This document shows positions 55,914 through 64,000 of a stretch of 64,000 nt of DNA, one piece after another. Within the stretch, counting starts at the first letter, position 1; each line of letters begins with the position of its first letter. Origin of the DNA: Oscarella lobularis (Eukaryota; Porifera; Homoscleromorpha; Homosclerophorida; Oscarellidae). The notes beneath the pieces were generated by a model. The model worked only from the letters and a program-made list of their open reading frames with translations, had not been told where the DNA came from and searched no databases. Where the stretch lies: positions 558,001-622,000 of the forward strand of contig NC_089185.1 in the NCBI RefSeq assembly GCF_947507565.1. The letters run 5' to 3'. A program made the position numbers and the translations under genes.

Positions 55914-58900
55914 ATGGCGGACGAGTCAACCGTCGATTCCGACTTGGAGCGCTATCTACAGAAGGTGATAGGTCGCCAGAGTGCCATTGAAGCGACGCAA
56001 CGCGTATAAATTAGAGCATTTCGTCGGATTCGCTGAATGTCGACTCCATTCCGACGAGTCCCGAGTTGAGCTTGCGAAAATCTCGAAATCGCGCCAATGA
56101 AAACGCCAACGTTCGACACTGGTGGGACGACGGCGACGAACCGGTACAAAGGAGCTATGTGAAAATCGAAACAAAGCAAAAGATCGACGACGACGAGGAG
56201 AAACGCTCGGAGATGAGTCGAGACAGTTTAGAAGAGGAGGAAGAAAGCCGAAATATCGCGCAGAAGTCGGGCGACTTCGACGACACGTTCAGTACGGGCG
56301 TGACGAGTCATCCCGCCGGTTTGGATACCATGGAGGAGCTCGAAGACAAGAAGATGTTTTTCGCTCAAATCGAAAAAGATCGTTTATCGACGATCGATTA
56401 TGCGGAATTGAATCGGCAAACGGAAATGTCGGAGACGACGGGAACGGTTGCCGCTTTGGAGGAAGAGGTCAGTTTGACGGGAGATGACCTACTCACAGAC
56501 ATGGAAGAAGAAGAAGAAGAAGAAGAAGAAGAAGAAGAAGAAGAAGAAGACGACGAAGATAAAAGTGTAGAGGAAGGAAAACGCAGTCGAAAGTCCTCGT
56601 CTTCTTCTTCTTCCTCGTCGTCATCATCGTCATCGTCATCATCGTCGTCTTCTTCGGCTCCTTCGTTAGATGAAAGGAAAGATGAAGGTGACGTGATGCC
56701 AAAAACTTTCTCCGTCTGAATTTATGATTCTAGATTTGCGCTCTAGCGCCGTCTGGGAAGCTGCTGCGAAATTAGCAAGAGTAATTGCTACACAAGGGAG
56801 ATATATAATATTTAGGGTTAATGTGTTGGTTGTTAGTTTGATAGTAAGGCTTCGACTGGAGGTGGAAGTTCAGAAAAATTTGCAACAGGTATACCGTTAT
56901 TTTGCCTAGTTAGCTTTGTCTCATTGGCCTAACTTTTGCAGTTGTTCTCGATGCTGCTCAGTATCTCGTTGGAAAGAAAGAAGACGAGAGTCTTCTCGAG
57001 GAACAGAGGGGCTTCAATCTCTCCCCCATTAAGGATACGAATAGCGATTACGAAGACGACGTTTCAAGTGAAGAAGACGAAAGGGAAGACAGCGGAATGA
57101 TTGAACTCAAAACGGCTCTCGAAGCAGCTGGATTACCTCCAATTGGAAGCAAAGCCAAAGAAGACGTCGAAGCCAAAGAGAAAAGTCCAACTTTGACAGA
57201 TGAAATCATGAAAGGAGCTCAAGAGCAAGGTCTGACAGGTACGACCGTCGCACTGGCAGCAGCACACAGTCAAAGAGAAGAGTACACCGTAAAGGAAGTC
57301 GTCGTGGTTAGTTCTAACGATGAAGAGCCCAGAGGCTTTGACCTAATGCCAATCGAGGATTCAGAAACGGCGACAAAGCTGAATGAGAGCGTCGACGTCG
57401 ACGAAATCATAGAAGACGTGAAGAGAATTGAAAGCGAACTTAAACACGCCGTGAGATCAGCCAAAGACAGTGTCAAAGGAAAGACAAAAAAGTTGGCGGT
57501 TCGATTTCCTGGCGGAGGAGGAGGTGTTCCAGCGACGACAAGAACTGTAGAATTAAGGCGTTCTCTGTTGAAGAGCACCTCGCCAAAAGGATCCAAGTCG
57601 CGTAGTGCCAACTCGAGGTATGCTGGCGGCACGAAACGTGCAAATAAGGAGGAAGAGGACGCGGCTTTGCGAAGGACGGTGACTCTTGGTTCAGAACTGC
57701 AAGAGGAAAACGGCAACGTGTCTGTTGCCCTTTCGCGCGAGTTGCCGTCTCGCCCGACAGTAACGACCGTTGGAGGCGATTGCGACAAGTGCATCGCTTT
57801 GGAAAGCGAGCTGGCGAAGAGGGAGAGTTTCTGGGCCAGAAGGGAGGAAGAGAATCGAGCAAGCTGGGAGGAAAGGATTGTCGAATTGAAGAGGGAATTG
57901 TACCTTACTCAAGCTAAGGTAGACAACTAAATGTCGGTGCAGTCTAATAGCGTCAGTAGTTCTGGTCGTTTTGTAGCTTAGAGCTAAGGAAGATTCAAAC
58001 GTAAGTCAAAAGGAGGGGGAGGAAAACCTGTTGCGTGAACTAAAAGAGCAGGAAAATCTTATACGAGGATATCAGCAGGTGAAATGAATCCTTTGCCTTG
58101 TTTATTGTTACACAATCGATTGGGCTACGTTTAGGAAAACGAGAGATTATACAAGGAAACAAAAGAGGCTCAGATACGAACTAAGAGTATCGAGTCACAG
58201 CTATTTGCTGAAAATCAGCGACAGTCTCACGAGCTGTCTCAATTGAAGTAGGGCAACCTTACTAATTAATGAAGATCGTAGGAAGTTCTTTTCTTTTTCT
58301 AGATCGCGATTGGAGCGTCGTGAAGAGGAATTGGCCGCTCACTGGACTCGCACCGATGGGAGTGCGGCGTTGGGTGCAGCGAGAATTGAGCAGGTGGAGC
58401 ACGAATTGGCTGAAGCGAAGGAAGAAGTTGAAAGAGAAAAGAGAAAAGGAGACGAACTCAGCGCCGTGAATCGGATGTTGGAGGAAAGCGTCGAGGCGCT
58501 GAAAGAGGAAATGACTGAAATTGAGGAGAGACATCGAATGGAATTGTCAGAGCAAAAGACGGCGAGCACTGCGTCTGTAAGTGGCGCAGAGCAAAGGTTT
58601 TCAAATTTGAAAATCGGGTGGGAAAAGGAAGTGGTCACTCTAAAGAGGCAGCTGAAGTGGTATGCGGAGAATCAGGCGATTTTGGATCGAGATTCCGAGA
58701 CGATGAAAGCTCAACGAGAAGAAATTGCCAGTCTAAAATCTCAAATAGCGAAAACTAAGGCGTTCGATAAGGATTCCACCGAAAGAGGCAGACGAAAAGA
58801 CAAAGAAAAATTGGCTGATGCGAAACGAATACAAGATCTGGAAAGACAGGCAAGAGAAAATGTGTCCCTCCCTCAATTTTGACTGTGCTTATTTCAGGTT

Positions 58901-59399
58901 CGTGAAATGGAGCAGATTATTCGTCGACGCTATCCTAATTCTCTGTCAGCTCTTATCTTTTCTGCTCGTTCCGAGGGTGCAGACGACGATGCCACCGGAT
59001 CTGCGGCTTCCGCCGAACTGATGGAAAAATCTGTCAAGAGACTTCACGACGAGCTGAAACGTAAGGATGAAGAATGGGAAAGAAAAATGCGAGCTTTACA
59101 GCAAAGGCATCATTTGCTGGAGGTAAGCAAAGCCAAAAATTGTTGGCTGGACAGTAGTTTGTGAATTATGACCTGCTTGTTTGTTAGACTCAATACGAAG
59201 AGCAGATTCAAAGTTTGACGGCTGAAATAGAAGGTTCTAAAACGGCTCACCGTACTGTTGGTAACACTCATCCGCACTCCACTGTCTTGGCGTTGGAAAG
59301 AGAACTGGCTAGTGTCAAGCTTATGCATCAAAACAAAGTGAAAGAGTTGGAGGATCAGGTCCATAGTTGGCGAGCGAAATGCGAGAAAGGTGGACCGCG

Positions 59400-59437
<38 letters not shown>

Positions 59438-60624
59438 AGAGAGAAGTCAAAAGCCATGTCGTGGATGAAAATCGCGAAAGAGAAATGAATGCATTGGCCG
59501 TAGCGCTTGAAGCGAAGCAAGACGAAGTCGAGCGTTTGAAAAAAATCAACAAAGAGATGGAAATAGAAAAGACGAAGTTGAGTAAACTTCACGAAGAGCG
59601 AATTTCGGCTTTGACCAGTTATAAGACGGAAGAGTTGGCAGCAAAAAATGCATCTCTAAAACAAAAGGTAAAGAGAGTTTCTTCAGCTTTGTTTCGGCGA
59701 CATTCGTTTGTAGTTGTCTGGCCTTGAACTTGACCTGGAGCATCAGCGGGTGCAGGCGAATGCCAAGCAGGCAAAATGGGAATCAGAAGCTAGACAAACG
59801 AGGGAAGCCTTCGAGGAAAAAGTAATGCACAAAACGAAACGTTTAAGTCAACTTTTTGAGGGCTACGTTCTAAGCTTGCAAAACAAAGAAAGGCGTTGAC
59901 CAAAGAGACGGAGCGTCTGAAAAAAGAATCGTTGCTAAGAAACTCGGATTCAGAGATGGCGAGGCTCAAATCGAAGCTGTCTGCTCAACAGGTACGTCGT
60001 ATCAGCACTTGCCGTTTTCTCGTGGGGGGAAAAAAAGGAAATTTTTAGGTGATGATAGATCATCTCCAACGTGAACTGAGCTCGGTGGCAAATTGCACCG
60101 ACTTGGTAGCGAGAGCCCGAGTGAGAGAAGAAAAATTAAAGCAGCAAGTGGAAAGATTGTACGAGGAGTTGCGAGAGGCGAGGAAGCACCACACGCCGGT
60201 TAGTGACTCTTTAGACAGATTGATGTCCCTTGGGTTGCAGCGTCGGATTAGGAAATGCATCACTACGAGGCGTTGACGGCGAAAATACAGAGAATGGAAA
60301 CGAGGTCAATAAACGTATAGGTGTGTATACGGTATTGCTGAGTTGTTTGGTGCGCAGGCACGCTCAGAGGGAGCAGGAATTGAGAGACGTGCTATTGCGA
60401 ACGCAAGAAGCGGCTGGTTTAGATGCAGATCAAACAGCTGTAAGACTTACTGGTGCGTTGATGATAGACCGACGACTTGGGGCGTTCAGGAGTTCTGGAA
60501 AAGAGAAGCGGATATGAAAACCGTTGAACTGGGAAAATTCCGAGAAGAATTGGATACTATACTCAACGTTCTGAGTGAGTTAAAGAAGCAGGTAAGGGAA
60601 ACAGGATCGAGATTGCTTGTATGA
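55914..60624 (+). CDS. CEP162-like centrosome/cilium coiled-coil protein
   Basis: Many exons. The start (MADESTVDSDLERYLQK, then SISSDSLNVDSIPTSPE) and the HWWDDGDE segment resemble the N-terminus of CEP162; the next 600 residues are acidic and disordered with a poly-Glu run (56503-56550) and a poly-Ser run (56595-56660). The C-terminal 900 residues are coiled coil (WARREEENRASWEERIVELK, KVKELEDQVHSWRAKCEK) broken by a poly-Pro stretch. CEP162 binds axonemal microtubules and promotes transition-zone assembly at the base of cilia. The orthology call rests on layout and the N-terminal motifs, so it is moderate. The gene sits between two HYKK copies. Confidence 0.6.
56503..56550 (+). repeat. (GAA)n tract coding for poly-Glu
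   Basis: About sixteen near-perfect GAA codons in the CEP162-like gene, followed shortly by a (TCN)n poly-Ser tract. Both are prone to length change. Confidence 0.9.
59401..59437 (+). repeat. (CCG)n tract coding for poly-Pro
   Basis: Twelve perfect CCG units in frame, inside a coiled-coil exon of the CEP162-like gene. Confidence 0.9.
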
Positions 60625-60765
60625 CGATAACGGTTTTGAAGGGAATCTCTATTCCGTTGTGTACGTGAAATTTCGCGGTGACGTCACAATGCATGTAAGT
60701 AAACATTTAATTAATAATTAGCTAAGTGAAGACGCGGCTTTGAATCAATTATCTATTCTGACTGA

Positions 60766-61851
60766 TCACAGTCTTATATTCCACTTCTTCATCACTGTCT
60801 TTTTAGTGATTGTCTCTAATTGACATATTGCATCCCAAGCAGGCTGAATCAATTGTTGCAGATAGTCATTCTCTGATGTAAGCTTTTCCACTTGAGCACG
60901 AGTAAGAATGTATATTTGCGCCAGACGGCCCAGTGCTAAAGGAAAAATGAGGCTCAACTCGTTTTCACTTACAGGATAACGAGTTCGAAAGCCAGCTAGC
61001 CAGCTAGCAGAAAGGCTGATTTTATCACCGTCTTCTCTGAGCAATATCTTGGCAATTGCTATTCCTATTTCACAAACTCTATAACTATAGACTGCATCTC
61101 CAAAATCAAGCAGTCCTGCAACATCCCTATCGTCCATAATCAAATTGGAATCGCTCAAATCGCCGTGAATGTACGCCTTCGGTAATGTTACGAGAAGTGG
61201 ATAAATATCAGATTCGAATTCGTCTAGAATTCTACTAAGCTTTCTCCATTTTTCTGGGTCTGTCGTTTTCAACGGGTCCAAGAACTGCCTGCTTTTAGAC
61301 AAGTGAGCCAAATCCCATCGATCGACTCTTTCTTGCAGTGCACGATTTGACGGAAACTTCTCCAAACATTTCGTCAACATTCCGGCGAATTTTCCAACCT
61401 GAAAATAAACGTCAGGTTGGGGTGCCAAAACTTTCAAAAGTCTGCCAGGCAAGAAAGGGAAAATTCTGACGGCGTACTTAGGTGGTGAATCGCGCTCTCT
61501 GTAGTCAGGATGATCGAATCCGCGTAGGACTGTTCGTTGGCCCATTCTACTTTTCAATGGAGCAGATACAGGTAAGCCTTGATCGTGGAGAAAGGTCATT
61601 AGGTCGTTTTGACCCTCGATGTTGCCCAAATGCTTCGAGTCTGTCCAATTTAAAATTTTCAAAACGAATTGGGACTCGACCGAGGCATTTTCGAATTTGG
61701 CGTCGAATTTGAAATTAAGATCCATGTAGGATGGAAGACGGGAAAAGCGATCGATTGAAGACAACGGGAAAAGCTCGTGCACGATTGCGGGAAGCCGCGC
61801 AAGGTCGATCAAAGGTGTGAGAAAAGGAACGCCATAGTCGTCTGACGTCAT
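60766..61851 (-). CDS. Hydroxylysine kinase (APH-like), copy 2
   Basis: One exon, 361 residues. It aligns along its length with copy 1: LNFKFDAKFENASV, MTFLHDQGLPVSAPL, YAVRIFPFLPGRLL, catalytic loop YIHGDLSDSNLIMD and metal-binding GLLDFGDAVYSYRVCE. The catalytic Asp, Asn and Asp are kept, so it should be active. By eye the two copies are clearly diverged (perhaps 40-45 percent identical), so the duplication is old. Its start faces the repeat-like stretch, and its 3' end is convergent with the CEP162-like gene. Confidence 0.85.
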   Translation of the reverse strand: MTSDDYGVPFLTPLIDLARLPAIVHELFPLSSIDRFSRLPSYMDLNFKFDAKFENASVESQFVLKILNWTDSKHLGNIEGQNDLMTFLHDQGLPVSAPLKSRMGQRTVLRGFDHPDYRERDSPPKYAVRIFPFLPGRLLKVLAPQPDVYFQVGKFAGMLTKCLEKFPSNRALQERVDRWDLAHLSKSRQFLDPLKTTDPEKWRKLSRILDEFESDIYPLLVTLPKAYIHGDLSDSNLIMDDRDVAGLLDFGDAVYSYRVCEIGIAIAKILLREDGDKISLSASWLAGFRTRYPVSENELSLIFPLALGRLAQIYILTRAQVEKLTSENDYLQQLIQPAWDAICQLETITKKTVMKKWNIRL

Positions 61852-62583
61852 TACTGCGAGTACGGGACTACTAAGAAGGCGAGGTCAAGAAACAGACTGA
61901 AACGGATTTTTTCGTGTAGTATGGTAGCGTTGCAAGTAGAATTCGTGCATCACGCGCGTAATCGCGAACAAGACCCAGACCCTAAACTGCTTCGGTGTCA
62001 TTTTTTATTTAATAAACCCGGAACTAACCCGGAAGTATCAAAAAAATTTTCGCACAGAGGTCTTTTTTCTTTTGCTGTGTCCACCCTCGGGTGGATGGGG
62101 GTCAACCTCGCTACTCCCCCATCGGAGTTAGAGCCTGTTTAGTCTCCCGGCTCAGACGCCTGGGACCGGCAGCATTCGGATGTGAGTGCTGCCGGCCTGA
62201 TTCCAGGGGGACCGCTATTGTAACCCACCGCGTCTTGCCCAAGTGGGGTGGCAGTTTATCACTCATGCCACTGGAGTAGGGGATTGAATCCCTGCGTTTG
62301 AGCCACGTTTAACCTCTCTGATACAAGAGTTGGAACCAGTTTTATTTAGTCACCTCGGGGCCCAGAGGTGAATGACGACATCAGAAAGAACGGTACGCCT
62401 CGTCACTGAGAACTACAGAAAAAGAGGACTTAGAGAATTGAAATAGCCTTACGTTTCTGCAGTCAGATGACGACAACTCGGAGAAAGGAAATCTATCGAA
62501 GAATAATCTTTACTGCAAAAGAGAGCTGTCGTGGACTCTCACACGACTTTGCCTATTACACACACCGTACCTCTCAGTTAGAA
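61852..62583. other. About 0.7 kb between HYKK copy 2 and PGAP3, without a gene
   Basis: Besides the probable repeat at about 62080-62330, I see no open frame that resembles a protein. The right part can hold the PGAP3 3' UTR. Confidence 0.4.
62080..62330 (+). repeat. Probable dispersed short element, tRNA-like
   Basis: GC-rich stretch unlike its surroundings, with short inverted repeats (CACCCTCGGGTG; GGCAGCATTCGG against GTGAGTGCTGCC). On the plus strand GGGGATTGAATCCC near 62280 resembles an RNA polymerase III B box (8 of 11 positions), and TGGCAGTTTATC about 35 bases upstream could be a weak A box. This is the layout of a tRNA-derived SINE, but a second copy is needed to prove a repeat and none is seen in the window. 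Confidence 0.3.
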
Positions 62584-63534
62584 CTACAAACGACCCAAAA
62601 CGACGCTTTGTTCTTTCAGTTCATAACGAGCGTCATCCACAACAAAACTGTACCAAAGCAGTGGAAGTGGTATCGTGGCTAAATGCCAAAGAGAGTGAGC
62701 ATCAAATAAACCAAACACGGGCGGAAAATCTCCCAATTCCAAACCCATTGCCGAAAATAGCAATAGGAGAAACAGCACGCACTTCCACACGTACGGCTGC
62801 TTGTCCTTGCACACGAAACACCACCCGAACCACGTGCACATCATCAAGACTCCCAGAGTCACGTTGAAGTTAATATTGAATCCGTAATCGAACCTAATAA
62901 ACGCCATATAATAAACGTAGGACGCGTAGACGCTCGCATCGATTGCACCCAACAGCCACGACACCGCATTGCGAGCGGGTCTCGATCCGCCAACGATGCG
63001 CATCTGCTGACAAAATACCTGCATAACGATCAACGAGGTCGCCGCAAAATAGTCCATTCGCTCCGTAAAGGGAACGTCGCGAGCGTGAAATACTGTCGAC
63101 CACACCCACGCGTGAATCGAAACTAGCGAATTCGCCTGCCATACCCAGTAGAGACGGTAGCGTCGCGGCACGCGCGAACGATAGCGTCGTAGAGCGCTGA
63201 CGTGAGCTAGACAATTGGCGACGGAAAAGATAGTCGATGCGACCTCCTGAACGCCGAAAATGCGAACGAATGGCCATTTTCCGTAGAATTGGCGAACTGG
63301 ACGGCCGTAGCGAATGTCGTCGTTTGTCACCTGGTGCATGCAGTCGTATTTGCATTCGTCCACGCAGGTCCAGCCGAGGAAACGGTTCCATGAGGAGATC
63401 TCCGGCTCGTTCGGCGTTCTGCACGCCGACTGGCATTTTCTCGCGCATTCGACGAAGTCGGGAGAACGATCTCCTAACGATGCGTTTACAGAAACGGCTA
63501 CGAATCCTACGAAGAAGACGATTACAAAGTACAT
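62584..63534 (-). CDS. PGAP3: PGAP3/Per1-like GPI-anchor remodelling phospholipase
   Basis: One exon, 316 residues. The signal peptide (MYFVIVFFVGFVAVSVNA) precedes a luminal Cys-rich domain (CARKCQSACRT, GWTCVDECKYDCMHQVT), then about seven membrane spans. The CREST-superfamily motifs are intact: WSTVFHARDVPFTERMDYF, and DAHSLWHLATI near the C-terminus. PGAP3 removes the unsaturated acyl chain from GPI anchors in the Golgi, allowing their lipid remodelling. Length and motif order match human PGAP3 (320). Confidence 0.93.
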   Translation of the reverse strand: MYFVIVFFVGFVAVSVNASLGDRSPDFVECARKCQSACRTPNEPEISSWNRFLGWTCVDECKYDCMHQVTNDDIRYGRPVRQFYGKWPFVRIFGVQEVASTIFSVANCLAHVSALRRYRSRVPRRYRLYWVWQANSLVSIHAWVWSTVFHARDVPFTERMDYFAATSLIVMQVFCQQMRIVGGSRPARNAVSWLLGAIDASVYASYVYYMAFIRFDYGFNINFNVTLGVLMMCTWFGWCFVCKDKQPYVWKCVLFLLLLFSAMGLELGDFPPVFGLFDAHSLWHLATIPLPLLWYSFVVDDARYELKEQSVVLGRL

Positions 63535-63591
63535 GGTTCTGCCCCTAAAGCCCCGGACTACATGAGCTAAAAAAACTCATAAAAAACGTCC

Positions 63592-64000
63592 TTACAAATT
63601 TCTTTCGAGCGAAGACAGTTCTCTATAAATTTCATCAAAATTAGGCCTCATTGCTTCGTCATCCTGCCAACAGCGCCTCATCAGCGCATAGATAGCTGGA
63701 GGACATATCTTATAACAGAATAAATGAGCAGTCCACGCATTATTATTACTAGCCAATAGAAATTACCTCTGGTTTGCTCAGTCGTCCTCCCTGAGAAGTA
63801 AATGACAACGTTGCCATCATGTTCAAAGCTTCATAGGGCTCCTTTCCAAACGACAGAACTTCCCACATGAGCACTCCACAGCTCCAAACGTCTGAAGCCG
63901 TTGTAAAGCGTCGATGATTCAGCGACTCGGGCGCTGCCCATTTCAATGCGACGCGACCACCCTGAGACAAGTACATCCCATCTGGTTCTTCCAACTCCCT
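63592..64000 (-). CDS. Protein tyrosine kinase, C-terminal end only (runs off the right edge)
   Basis: Two exons in view. The activation loop has a tyrosine (EEPDGMYLSQGGRVAL) followed by KWAAPESL, the tyrosine-kinase form of the APE motif. SDVWSCGVLMWEVLSFGKEP and YEALNMM continue the lobe; the second exon has ICPPAIYALMRRCWQDDEAM and RPNFDEIYRELSSLERNL, then a stop at 63592. All are typical of receptor and non-receptor tyrosine kinases, and the family cannot be told from this end alone. The frame stays open to the window edge, and the catalytic loop lies outside. Confidence 0.88.

Overview
This window looks like the nuclear genome of an early-branching animal, most likely a sponge; I would guess a homoscleromorph of the Oscarella/Corticium type, though nothing in the sequence proves the genus. 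The gene set is animal (paracaspase, receptor tyrosine kinase, FIG4, PICALM, TM6SF, RTN4IP1, CEP162-like). Introns are many and mostly 40-80 bases long with GT-AG ends. Genes lie on both strands with very little space between them, and several divergent pairs have start codons only 19 to 70 bases apart.

Layout. 1-2.0 kb: two secreted-protein genes on the minus strand, each with a TATA box; the complete one has a C-terminal cystine knot. 2.9-13.8 kb, minus strand: SNRPE, a leucine-rich-repeat protein, a very long ankyrin-repeat protein, NDUFV2 and TIGAR. 13.8-17.5 kb: LTO1, a TM6SF membrane protein, a small secreted protein matching the Limulus anti-LPS factor fold but ending in KDEL, and a one-exon CARD/transmembrane protein. 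17.7-32.6 kb: AAR2, FIG4, FKBP4-like, a MALT1-type paracaspase, a GNAT acetyltransferase, PICALM/AP180 and TMEM35-like. 32.7-42.0 kb: WDR3/UTP12, a 1.6 kb stretch I cannot assign, RTN4IP1 and an unknown cysteine-rich membrane protein. 42.1-51.1 kb: a 2968-residue receptor with 26 tandem IPT/TIG repeats, furin-like cysteine repeats, one membrane span and a phosphotyrosine/SH3-ligand tail. 51.2-64 kb: a YccV/HspQ-like protein, two coiled-coil genes (one CEP162-like), two hydroxylysine-kinase paralogs, a probable dispersed repeat, PGAP3, and the kinase end of a tyrosine kinase that leaves the window.

How the genes relate. Most are housekeeping genes that are neighbours by chance (spliceosome: SNRPE, AAR2; ribosome biogenesis: WDR3, LTO1; mitochondria: NDUFV2, RTN4IP1; endolysosome and trafficking: FIG4, PICALM). 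The part most worth following is the innate-immunity flavour between 16 and 28 kb (anti-LPS-factor-like protein, CARD membrane protein, paracaspase) and the giant IPT receptor. No LTR element, virus-like element, CRISPR array, rRNA gene or convincing tRNA gene was seen. Exon joins were inferred by eye from splice sites and family similarity, so individual exon edges may be a few bases off.
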